Of a DNA stretch of 64,000 bases, positions 51,453-62,590 are shown in pieces. The DNA comes from Alitta virens. Taxonomy: Eukaryota > Annelida > Polychaeta > Phyllodocida > Nereididae. Numbering within the stretch: the stretch's first letter is position 1; every line of letters begins with the position of its first letter. The notes beneath the pieces were generated by a model. It ran no database searches. It was not told the DNA's origin and saw only the letters and a list, made by a program, of their open reading frames with translations. The position numbers and the translations under genes are program-made. Location of the stretch: the NCBI GenBank assembly GCA_932294295.1, contig OW028584.1:31667231-31731230 (forward strand), given 5' to 3'.

Positions 51453-52265
51453 TCTTGTGCTGTGCTGGGATTGGTAGATAGCAAGAAAGTGGGCGGGGCC
51501 TGCAGTAGCGTCTCCAGCGTCACGCGAGTATGGTTTATTTAATAACTTCGTCAGTTTTCATCGGATTTTTAATTCAAACATTTTCTGAAAGCTCGGAACT
51601 TCACCTACCTAAATAGATCACTGGCATTAACGCTATTTGTTTCAGCAAAACATACACCCTCAAATATTATGTACATTGACATTTTTGGGTGTAAATATCT
51701 TCATGTCTGGAAGACGCACGCGACACAATTGGCCATGTAGTCAAACAATTAATGTTTTAGAAATTTTACATAGTACATGAAAGTCATCATCTATAAATTT
51801 TAAGTCGAAGAAAATAAGCCATTGCATGTATAGGAAAACAGCAAATGCAGTTCTCCAACTCAAAAAATGGCACTGCATTCCGCATAAATGACTATTGAGT
51901 GCAGCACCGAAAGCACTTGATATACATTTTTTTTCATATGGTCTAAATTCCATAGAGATATAAGAAGAAAAACTTGTTTGTTAGAATCACATAAACGGTA
52001 TATTTTTCATTCTTTTTTTTATGCTTGTGTGCTCAGCTTCCAGTTCAACCAGCCAAACTCTTAGGGCAGTTGTATTTCCAGTCCACCATGTATAATTTAC
52101 TATTTTATTTACAATTTAATTTAAGTTATAATAGATAAATGTAATTGATATTGAATTAATTATTTGGATTTTGTATGCACTTGTTAAATAGAAATACAGA
52201 TATTTCAAAATTCACTATTCTACGCCTGCATTTCACATGAATGAACACTTGCCACAAAACAGCAA

Positions 52266-52466
52266 AGAGCAGATATTCCCATATGTTCTTAAAGGTCTTC
52301 AGGTCTGCATGAAGATATGTAATCTTAAAAGCAACAGGAAGGAGCTTTTTAGATAACATATCTTCATGCAGACCTGAAGCCAATAGGAGTAAATGGTTGC
52401 TTAATGGAAAAGGTTAATAAGAGCAAAAGATGGTAATATTTCTCCTGCATAACAACTGATGCGGTT
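52266..52466 (-). repeat. Hairpin repeat D, copy 1
   Basis: About 200 bp, inverse of 61229-61430 at about 97%. It contains a 20+ bp stem: AGGTCTGCATGAAGATATGT ... ACATATCTTCATGCAGACCT with a ~35-nt loop. Likely a MITE or foldback remnant. Confidence 0.75.
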
Positions 52467-54353
52467 ACATAAATCAGTTGAAGCTTGTCTGCAATATACT
52501 GGGAAACTCTGCCTGGAAGTTGAAACACATAAATAACATTTGCTGTGAATTTGTGATTTTAAAATATAAAATGTAAATATTGTATTAATTAGTGTAAATG
52601 CATCATAATTTCCAATAGGTTTGTTAAATGTAAAAGTGTAATGTAAATATAAATGTCTATCACTCAACAGAGTCTCAACCGACTTCCCAATTACATCCTT
52701 GGCCGGCCAATCTAGAGTCTTTCTCAGCTACCTAGGGAGTATTCAACCTTAAACACAGGGTTAACCGCAAGGTCGTTTCATACTTGGGATATGAGATCTA
52801 TACTTTCGATCCGCCACTTTCTTTCCCGACTTCTGCATTGATATACTAAAGTTGGGTATCCTCAGTTCACACTGTTGCTATATATCATACAATTATACAA
52901 TGGTCACATGTGAGACATGAATATATGTTCTCCAGAAAATGTCAGGTTCCTCATAAACATACTTTTAAACTTTTGCAATTTTAGTCAGGGGTATTAGCAA
53001 TTGGTCGTTGTGATATTTTTGATCGCATATTGTCAGACAATATCAGTGTCTGAATTATTGAGAGGGTGCATGCTGCAGGGCTTGTTCTGAGTGACACATA
53101 TCACAGAAGTCAGACTTCTGTCTGCTTGCATAGTGTCTCTAGTTGCAGAAAAGTTTACAAATAATCATAGTTACTCCATCTTTGAAGCCACAGAAAATAT
53201 AATATTTGCACAGAACCCTTCATCAGTGTTTTTTATATGTGTATATATATATATTATGGTATTAGATGATAAGAAGGTTGGTTCCAGTTTTAATCCAGCA
53301 AGGTCATAAATTGAAACAGATAAATATTATGGCATTCCAGGGGGACTATATGAATCGCCAATTAATCTGGAACTAATCACATGATTTTCAGGAGGATGGG
53401 CCAGTTACCTCCACAGAAAGGAAAGAAAATTGACCTGAACCCAAAATGGCACTTTCAGCCTCATCCATGACATAATCTAATGCTTGTTTTGCAAAGGCCG
53501 AGGTGAAAATGACCTAAAGGTGTGTATGTGCTATATTTAGATCCATATTACCTGTCATTTTTGAGGAACAAGAAATTATATTCCAAAAGGTAATTTAGAG
53601 CTGTTATTACTTTTGTTCGTATGATTGCAGCTGCATGCGATCACTGTCATTTGAGGTAATAACAAAAGAGGTAGCAGTAGCTGCTGGTGCAAGTTTTTAT
53701 GCCACCATACCCTGTGCTTTAGGCGTCGCCCAGTTCCTGGCTGCCTACAAATCACAGCGCTGCATAATAGCTAATCATGGTATATGAGGCGTACATAATG
53801 CTTAATTGCACTTTTGAGTGGTACAATATAGTCCAGTATCTTATGATACATATGCAGGCCCATACGGCAAATTCGTGGGGTTTTTATTTTTTATTTTTTT
53901 ACAGTCATTAATCAACATGAAACTTCCAAATGAACAGAAATGGTCTTTATATGTATTGCTTTGATCATCCAGCAAATAGAGAATTTTGAATTTCCCATTT
54001 CCAAGAATAATTGCAATTATGCTGCAAAGGTTTTCCAACATAGGATAGGATCAACTGGAGCAGAGTAACCAAAAGAGGTCAATTGGGGTGATAAGGACAG
54101 CTGGAATAAAACTGCCATCAGTGCTGTGGTTGCACTCAGGAATTCTCTAATTACTGGATGAAACAGAATGAAAAAGTTACGATACAATAGCTTGTGAATC
54201 TCATCCAAATGCTTTGTTTTCATGATTTCATTATCTACATTACTATATATGTGTATGGACAGTTGATATTGCATTGCACATTCTGAAACACAGGGGGATG
54301 GCTTGCTAGCGACCCAGGTAGGGCCTTAGGGCTATCCTCCTGGTCTAGCGTGA
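52467..54353. other. No gene recognised
   Basis: Includes the partner of the small dispersed repeat near 20.5 kb (52865-52945). Confidence 0.45.
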
Positions 54354-55386
54354 TCATGTTTCAAAACAGAAGAATAAACTTTCCTGAGTCTTGAGTCTAG
54401 AAGCTAAGTAGTATATGGAAATTAAGTGGATGAAAATAAATGCTTCATTTTGGTTGATAGCACATGCATATGGTATAAATACAGCACGATTACAATATAT
54501 GCCAAGAATTCTCAGGTTAAAATGATACCACAGACTATTTTGATGTAAAAGGCATAATTTTCCCTCTAGGGTCCTTTTGCCATATCTACCTTCCCATAAA
54601 AGCTGTTCCCAGGTATCCCATGACAAGCTCTTGCCATCAAAGTGTTTAGCAGTCAAGCATCGCCCCCCACCCTCTCTACCCGATATCCCCCACACCCACC
54701 CTCTCCACCCAATTAGGTATAGTTTTCCCCCACAAAGGACGACAGCATATCCAATTAGTGGACCTATTGTCTCTTGTAATAAGCAAGAAGTTTTCTCTGA
54801 TGCTGATTTATAACAAGAATGCCATGAAAGATTGAGATATAGAGAGTATGCTTGTGGATAAGGTAAGAGTAATGAGAAAAGTTGTACATAATAAAGGGAT
54901 CGATGCATTATATAATTCCTTTTCTATCACTTTTGTCTGGGTCGTCTGTCTGGATAAATACATAATGGTATTAACAAGTTCCAGACTGAACCAAGATTTC
55001 ATTACTGGGGATTTAATGTGTCTCTTCTCAAAGAACACAAACACATTTCCAGCAAACTTTGGCAGTTAATTGTCGGTTAATTGATACAAGACAGATTCAA
55101 GTCATAGATTTTAAACACGATTAAACTGTTGTATTTGGTCCAACATCCTCATGCGTTAGAACTCTGTGGTGAACGTCTGGGTTTATGAATATTAAAAAAA
55201 CTCTAAAGCCCGTCTGTTTTTTTTTAAAGAAAGAAAAGAAGAAGGGATAAAGTTCAATGTTATAACCAAGATAGTTCAGACACAGAACACATCCATCAAT
55301 GTCTGAGGCAAAGGAATGAACAATTAGCTGAAGCCACAGAATGCAAAACCTAGCCGTCATGGGCAGGTGTGATGATAAATGGTAAA

Positions 55387-55440
55387 CATGATGAAGCTTG
55401 AGTCCATACCACTTTTACCCAACTAAAATCTTTCATCACC
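55387..55440 (-). mobile_element. SINE remnant
   Basis: GATGAAGCTTGAGTCCATACC matches the SINE 3' body in minus orientation. Short and decayed. Confidence 0.4.
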
Positions 55441-55579
55441 CAGCTTATTTATTTATTTTATTTTATGATTGTATTTTTGAATCTAAACTTCACTTCTCAG
55501 CAGCGGCTGTATGCCTTAGAGAAGGAAAGTTATATGTATAATATTATTGTGAAAGGAATAGCAATAAACACAAACATGA

Positions 55580-55885
55580 ATGCCCATCTTTTCACTGAGC
55601 AGCCTTGAATTCAGCAGAGCATAAGTCTTTCCTCTCCTCTTATTACTCATTTTGCTTTTCAGACACAGTTGGTAATCACTAACTGATTCCATAAATATAA
55701 CTTTCTCAGAAAAATAACAAACATCAACTAAATGATAAAGTGTCAAATATACATAAAAATGCACTTAAAATACTGCTGCTAGGATGCACTTTGCGGGAAC
55801 TTTTTCCGCCAATAGAATTGCAGTATTCTGTTTTAGCCACCTGGTGGAAATACAGAGAACCTTCCGTGAAAATCCACCATTCGAA
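55580..55885 (-). repeat. Dispersed repeat B, copy 2
   Basis: Inverse of 22630-22945: CTTATTACTCATTTTGCTTT, ACTTAAAATACTGCTGCTAG, TAGCCACCTGGTGG, CCTTCCGTGAAAATCCACC. Confidence 0.65.
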
Positions 55886-56818
55886 CCCGGGACCTTCACA
55901 TGAGCTAGCCAGCAATGCATCCACAATACAACAAAGCTGGTATTTTATTGTGTGAGGTAAAAGTTTAATTAAATTCACTGGACTGGAATTACATCGATTA
56001 CTAGCTTGACTGATTATGTGAATAATTAACAACAACCCAACTCATTGAATTCCTCCAGATGACCAAGAAGATTATGCAATAATCAACTGAGCATTTAGTG
56101 ATGCATGAGAAAGATAAGCGGATACCTTTGCATTGAAAGACTAAGTATTTCATCCTTGAAGGAAATTCCATTCAAAATCCTTCTCTAATTGGGGAGCTCG
56201 GAGGCCAATGAGAACAGATGTGGAGACGTTCTCCTAATGTTATCAAGCAGGTGGTTAAATCTGATACACATGTTCTCCTGGCGAGTCCATCAATTCCTGC
56301 ATTTCTCATATTGATATTTGTTAGGCTCTAAAGCCCACTAAAACAAAAATAGTCAATATGAAATAAGTAAACGTAATCTGTGCTGGAGGTGATGGGTTTT
56401 TTGTTTTTGTTTTGTTTTTCTTAGATAAAGCAGTGTTTTCTATAACATAAAGTGGTTCAGTTGCCACTTTTGCTGGTGATTAGGAATCTACATAGTACAC
56501 ATGTTGCTCTGATGAAATTCCACATTGACAACAGCAGGAACTAAAATGGCAGTGACACGCTAGGTAAAATGAACAATGATTGAAGGAAAGTTGTGATGCT
56601 AAAAAGGAAACAATGCAACCTTTTAAAAGTAGCTCTTCAATTGCAACTCCAGCAGCAATCCGTGAAGTCTAGAACTGTTACATGTGTCGTATACATGCCC
56701 TTATACCTGGTTGGTCATTTGGTTTTTTTATCATGATATGGGAGTAGGTCCAAAGTCGTCTAAATGATATATAGACCTGGGGCTAGAAATGGTCAGGTCT
56801 GGATAGTTTATTTCTACA
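55886..56818. other. No gene recognised
   Basis: No supported feature. Confidence 0.5.
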
Positions 56819-56943
56819 AGATCCCAGATACTATTCCAAATCGTATCAACTCTGGCATAGCGTTGGTGATGTCAAAACGACGTTGTACCGATGGCGGCCG
56901 ATATAGAAACGACACTGGCCCGATTTGGAATGCTATCTGGGAT
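56819..56943. mobile_element. MITE family B, copy 2
   Basis: Best-preserved ends: TCCCAGATACTATTCCAAATCG / CCCGATTTGGAATGCTATCTGGGA, interior GATGTCAAAACGACGTTGTA. Confidence 0.8.
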
Positions 56944-57596
56944 AAGGCCTACTAAATGGTATATGGAAGATTCTGACCTGTAAATCTGACCTGTTAAGTA
57001 GTTTTCAAAATTGCCAGTGTAAGATCGATAAGATTACAATCCCATCCCGATATTATATATAAAAATGTTTCCTAGATGCTAGAAGTGCTGTTTCAAAAGA
57101 TGGTATTATTTACAAAATTTTAAGGAAAGGGGAAGGGCATACCCCTGGAGCCCCTGTTTTCAGGATATTTCTTCCAAACATCAATCCCACCCCTGTACAG
57201 CTATTCACTTGGTATGCAGTTATTTACTTGGGATGAGCCTTTGACGTCAATACTGAGTAAAGCAGGTTATAAATAACACGACAGTCCTTCAAAAGTATCA
57301 TCCTCAACGAATTTACGAGCTTCTCATTCTAAAACATTTCTTCACATCTTGATCAGTCCAAAATCATTTCTGTCGAGGTTACAAGAAGAATAAAACTGAT
57401 TGGGAATTTGATGAGAGTCATTTGTCTTACAAGCACCATCGATTTGTACTAATTGACAACATCTGTGGAATCAAATTGTCAGGTATTATACTTGCTAACA
57501 ACTTGGAATTACTATAATTCACCAACATTTATTGCCAAATCGTTTGGACTTCTCAATTTTTTAATAACTTGTTCACTAACCTTTTTTTTATACACC

Positions 57597-57716
57597 CCAA
57601 ATAGCATTCCAAAATCGTTTCAAGGTCGGGGCTTTGTTGCCAATGTCAAAACGATGTTGTAACGACGGCGGCCGATATAGAAACGATACTGGCCCGATTT
57701 GGAATGCTATCATGGG
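57597..57716. mobile_element. MITE family B, copy 3
   Basis: CCAAATAGCATTCCAAAATCG ... CCCGATTTGGAATGCTATCATGGG. Shares GACGGCGGCCGATATAGAAA with copy 2, only 650 bp away. Confidence 0.8.
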
Positions 57717-58792
57717 ACATGCATGAAAGGTCGAAATTGAAAAGAAAAAGAAAAAATACTTGCCTGCACAGTACTCAGACAGAAGTACCAGTCAATCTGA
57801 AATGGAAATACTATAATTAAATGGACTGAATAATACGTATCGAACATTCTCATAACAAAAACTATTACAGTAGTCATTAAACTTTTAACTTAAATTCCAC
57901 TGATGCAGAACAACCTCAATAATGTATTATAAGTTTTGTTCTTAAAGTTATTTTTTTATTTATTTGTAAACTTTTTTTTTACTTCAAATAATATTTGTGA
58001 AATGTATGTATCAGATGCAATTATAAAATAAATCAATTTTAATTCGATTCAATTCTACATCCAGCAAATATATAGCTCACGAAGACCGACCATGATGTAA
58101 GCCAAATTGTAGTGTTATTGTTGAGGCAGTCCTTGCTTGTGAGGTCAAAACAATTAAACATGTCTGAATCTTTATCATGTGGCTTAATTTTGAGGTCGCC
58201 TCAATGAAAATGTCGTTCTTAAATTGAGGTTTCATTATAAACTGAAGGGCAAAGACAAAAACAAAGAATAGCAGACTGTCATTAATAATTCCTCCAACGA
58301 CGACAATGGGTAGGTTATCTTGGCAACCGTGGTTTTTACAACCCATGGGGGGGGGGGGGGGGGGTCCATCAATTGCCATCAAATTTTGTCCCTTTTTATT
58401 AGAAATTATGAGAGAATGTCATATCTTATCCTTCTCTGACAGACTAATGGGGCATCTTTGATCCCAAGTTGTGCTCTTATCATGCAGAAAAATGTAAATT
58501 TTAGAGAATGGGGGATCTTAAATTGGCTTGCTTTATGGCCTCACTGTCTTAATTGCAATCAAATTGCACTCACTTCCAATCCAGGAAATATTTTGCAAGT
58601 CAAATTATGTACAAAGCATTAATCCACAAACGATACATCACCCCAAGGTTCAGAGTGTTGCTCTAGTCTAAAGATTGCTTTCAGCTAAATCATCAATTAT
58701 CAAATGGCTGTGTATCAAGCAGGCTAAAACAATATAAGCTAGGGAAGCTTAAATTCCTTCTAAGTTAGCATGTATTTGCATTTGAACAAAAG
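57717..58792. other. No gene recognised; G-homopolymer
   Basis: A G run of about 15-16 at 58348-58363 is the only notable item; another G run lies at 21957-21968. Confidence 0.5.
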
Positions 58793-58906
58793 CATGTCGG
58801 CCATTGCAGAAGAAACAAGAAACTATATTTGTATGTCAAAGACGAGCGCCTCCATATTATTATCAATATTCAAGGATTCTTTGTAAACACAAAAATAACT
58901 TTGTGA
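58793..58906 (+). pseudogene. Fossil fragment of a second, diverged pPolB N-terminal domain
   Basis: One frame reads HVGHCRRNKKLYLYVKDE, then LHIIINIQGFFVNTK and a stop. It aligns with the conserved 'KKKIYLYLKDQHYHSIVNIKG' region of the complete polymerase at 6492-10403 (nearly half the residues identical by eye, no gaps). At DNA level it is clearly different, so it came from another element lineage. Only about 37 codons remain. Confidence 0.6.
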
Positions 58907-59253
58907 TCTTAACCAAGAGAATTTTAAGAGTTAAGTAAATGATGTCCATTAATTCAAAGCACTCTATGATATTATAACAGTTTACTACTGATAGAAATTT
59001 CGTGGATGAGTACATTGCATTACAATAAAAACATACTTAAAGATGCCAAAAGAGGGACTGCTGTGGCAATCAAATTAATTTTTAAATAGCTTTGCAACGT
59101 ATAAAATGACGAAAATTTCTCGGTAGTGTGATTCTTACGTCCTGAGATATTGATGTCTGAACTGGAACGTAAAACCTAATAGTAATAAGGTCGATCAGGA
59201 CACGAGCGTCTCGATATGGTGAAGAATTCAGTTACGTTCTTCACACTGTCGTC

Positions 59254-59593
59254 ACATCACAGCCCAGCGACCTAATTATGTATGTGTTTTGCTCATTACC
59301 CCATCCAAAGTAAATGAATCAATTTCTTTTATAGTCTATAGGCTGCCTTACGGTATTAAAGGTCTAAAAATAAAATTACAGAATGATTAGATGTTCATGC
59401 GCTGAGTTTCTGCAATTCTTGTTCTGACAAGCAGGCAATTCAGAAAAAGTGCCTGAACTAAAAAATATGCATCAATTTCGCTTGTATTTTAGTCTATACT
59501 TAGCCTATCGGCTACATAGTTTATTTTGTTTGAATAAGTAAACTAGCAAAGAATGTCCATAATTAGGTCACTGGGCTGTTAGGTGACAGCACA
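59254..59593. repeat. Possible MITE with ~25-bp inverted ends
   Basis: CACAGCCCAGCGACCTAATTATG (59256 on) is inverted at 59564-59586 (CATAATTAGGTCACTGGGCT). Inside, TTTATAGTCTATAGGC and TAGTCTATACTTAGCCTA are related. Family unknown. Confidence 0.5.
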
Positions 59594-60289
59594 CAGCGTT
59601 CACCTATGTATTTCTGAATTACTGTAATTCCTGCAAGATATTTCAGTGCATCACATCACATACAGCTCTACATCACATCTAGGATGACGGTCTTAGTTCA
59701 CTTTTGCATTGTATTTTTTTCCAGGACGTGTCACTTTCTTGCTTTTCATCTCTGTGTTGATGTGGACCAAAAAAAAACAACAACCTCAGAATCCAGGAAG
59801 CCTGAGACTAACTGTGTTGAAAGTAAAACTTGAGCCTCTTTTCCTGCTGGCTTCAATATGCTTCAAAGTGCAGACCTTTTACTTGGCAGGTCACCGAAAG
59901 AAGACCAACAGGTTGACGCTGTAACATTTACGCTTTGAAATGCCACTTCATTCGACAAGAAATGCCAGGCAGGTTTCCGCCAACTAATATATCCTAAAAG
60001 ACTGCACCAGGATCAGTTAGAGGTCAGCTGATGCCATTCGCGGCATAGTTCTTGTTGGTGATCAATACTCAGGAAGATCAGGCTCGAGTGGGATCGCTTA
60101 GTCTGTGGCCTTTTTTGGCCCCCACTTGTTATGGGTGAGATCAATACTGGCTGTTTTGCCCTATATGCCAACTTTTCAGTCCTTTAAAGCCTAGGTCTCA
60201 CATAGCCGGTTTTGCCGTAGTGAAGCCGTAGTATGACGTAAAGGTTATGCAACAGGTTTTTTTGCTGGGTTGGCGATGAATTCTGGTGG

Positions 60290-60580
60290 CAAAAAGGGTT
60301 CCAGGAGAGACTCGACAGGTTCTACGGGTGACTCGACGGGTTAACGGGTGACTCAACGGGTTACGGTCAATTAGTGGACGAATTCCAGGAGAGACTCGGT
60401 GGCTTCCAGGGGTGACTCGACGGGTTCTACGAGTAACTCGACGGCTTCTACGAGTAACTCGACGTGTACGTCATCTGGTCTAATTTTAAAATATAACGAC
60501 GGGAAAGTCGGCAAGATAAAACTACTAGCCGTCGGCTTACCCGTACAACACGTCGAGTCTCTCCTGGAATTTGACATTTT
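60290..60580. repeat. GACTCGACGGGTT minisatellite with inverted ends
   Basis: About eight imperfect ~18-20-bp units around GACTCGACGGGTTCTACG (60309-60470). CCAGGAGAGACTCG (60301 and 60377) reappears inverted as CGAGTCTCTCCTGG (60555-60568). CpG-richer than the surroundings. Confidence 0.65.
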
Positions 60581-60694
60581 TCCCGTACATTTACCTAAAA
60601 TATATAATAAATAGGGGCTGCATCTCTTGAGCCTTGCTACTAGTAGCTGCTCAGGCCAATAATACATTTAATTTGCAACTTGCTTGTGTGACAG

Positions 60695-61029
60695 CACTAG
60701 CTGAGGAGGAGGAGGAGAGGAAGAGAGAAGAAGAAGAAAGAAAACTGGCAGCCATGAGGAGGAGGGTGAGGAGGACGTTTTGGGTGAGGCCCTGGCTGTT
60801 GAGAAGACCTCAGGTGGGATATTATGAGCATCTACTGAACGAACTGCTCCACGAGGATACCCCAAGTTACGTATACCAACGTTTTGAGAATGGAACCAGC
60901 CATGTTCTAAGAGGTCCTTGGCAAAATTGATCCTAGGAAAGCTTTTGGAGCCAGGACTCTGCCATCACCCTCCGCTATTTGGCAACTGGAGACAGCTACA
61001 GGTCCCAGAGAAACATTATCAATCAGTAA
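60695..61029 (+). pseudogene. PIF/Harbinger transposase remnant, internally deleted
   Basis: Residues from 60703: a Glu/Arg/Lys run, then MRRRVRRTFWVRPWL (from 60754) and YYEHLLNELLHED, typical of the start of HARBI1-like nucleases. After a stop at 60928, frame 60955-61029 reads SAITLRYLATGDSYRS, the conserved segment that normally lies ~60 residues further on. The part between is missing, as are the catalytic DDE residues. It is a dead transposon copy. Confidence 0.78.
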
Positions 61030-61228
61030 ATAAAGTTAAAGACCGAGTAGAATTTGAGAATAGTATATCGTACTAGATTAGCAATGTCAGTTCCGTCACA
61101 CCCTGGAACCTTGAATATTTTAGATGGTTTTTTCTCTATGGTTAGTGCAGATTTGTGATATTCATTTGTTGTATTGTCGAAGCTTGTAATGATGCACAGA
61201 TTTTATCTATTTTTTGGCAAATTTGTGA

Positions 61229-61430
61229 AACCGCATCAGTTGTTATGCAGGAGAAATATTACCATCTTTTGCACTTATTAACCTTTTCCATTAAGCAACC
61301 ATTTACTCCTAGTGGCTTCAGGTCTGCATGAAGATATGTTATCTAAAAAGCTCCTTCCTGTTGCTTTTAAGATTACATATCTTCATGCAGACCTAAAGAC
61401 CTTTAAGAACATATGGGAATATCTGCTCCA
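61229..61430 (+). repeat. Hairpin repeat D, copy 2
   Basis: Inverse partner of 52266-52466, with the same internal stem (AGGTCTGCATGAAGATATGT) and flanking CCATTAAGCAACCATTTACT. Confidence 0.75.
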
Positions 61431-61504
61431 TCAACCGCTCGCCAAATGTCCATCAACTGCTTGCCAAATGTCTGTCAAACGGTCTACAAACGTCCCTCCC
61501 CAAG

Positions 61505-61562
61505 CATACGTGAGGCATACGTAAGGCATAGGTGAGGCATACATGAGGCTTACATGAGGCAC
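61505..61562. repeat. 11-bp tandem repeat CATACGTGAGG
   Basis: Five to six units (CATACGTGAGG, CATACGTAAGG, CATAGGTGAGG, CATACATGAGG, CTTACATGAGG). Confidence 0.8.
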
Positions 61563-61935
61563 TGGTAGATCGCTCATAGATCTCTCGTAGATTGCCCATG
61601 CGAGTGGTTCATGGATGGGCAAGGATGGACACCGAAGACGACGGGTGGGCGACAGATAGACAGAGCATACGTAAAATGCTCAGTGAGTGAATCACGTATG
61701 GACAACAATGAGCAAGAGTAAAAAAATCTGTGGTAAACAACAAAGAAGGATATATCATATTTTAAAAGCAGTCATTTCGCTGCCTAGAAACCTGATAATC
61801 CAGTAGGGAAACCCTTAAAAGAGAAATGATGGCAGGGAAGGTCATACACCACAAATGAAGACATACTGCTAGAAAGTGACCTGTGGTAGGGCATTGTAGT
61901 TCGGAAAATATGTTGTCCACATTTTGAAAGGGGCG

Positions 61936-62262
61936 CATCAATCATGAACTACATGTAGCAAGAACTTGCCTTAGAGGGCTGCATTTCCATATCTATCTAT
62001 CTATCTATCTATCTATCATCTATCTATCTACATATCTATCTATCTATCATCTATCTATCTATCTACATATCTATCTATCTATCTATCTATCTATCCATCT
62101 ACCTATCCATCTATCTAACCATCTATCTATCCATCTACCTATCCATCTATCTATCGATCTACCTATCCATCTACCTATCCATCTACCTATCCATCTATCT
62201 ATCTATCTATCTATCCATCTACCTATCCATCTATCTATCCATCTACCTATCTATCTAAATCC
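61936..62262 (+). mobile_element. SINE 3' end with expanded (TATC)n tail
   Basis: GCAAGAACTTGCCTTAGAGG, then GCATTTCCATATCTATC running into ~280 bp of TATC/CATC/TACC units. Shows how this SINE seeds microsatellites. Confidence 0.75.
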
Positions 62263-62329
62263 AGAATTATAAAATCCGATGGAACAATGTCTCATGCTAT
62301 GTCTGGAGCTAAATCAGCTTAAATGCCCA

Positions 62330-62590
62330 ACTGGAAGGCAGATGTAATGATGAAGCTTGAAGTCCACACCAAGCCACAAATTCATGTCATATGGAGGTCT
62401 TTTACTTGCCCCAGCAAAGACAATGAGCACAAGGCACCTCCAACTATGAAACCATGGATATATTAATATCCATGATGCCCCCAACATCCAGTGGAGATAT
62501 GGCTCATGAAGAATGCCCAGGTCGTTGATTAAACCCAAAAGTAAATGATGATCCCATGGCAATTAAAATCACACACAGCGTAACCCACTA
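62330..62590 (-). mobile_element. Old SINE copy
   Basis: Minus-strand match to the SINE body (GATGATGAAGCTTGAAGTCC-like, CTTTTACTTGCCCCAGCAAA, CAAGGCACCTCCAA, GGCTCATGAAGAATGCCCAG). The tRNA-like boxes are decayed. Confidence 0.65.

Noticed and set aside
54354..54908. 184-codon open frame on the minus strand
   Set aside because: Longest frame outside the element, but no motif, no splice or promoter context and no family resemblance; likely chance.
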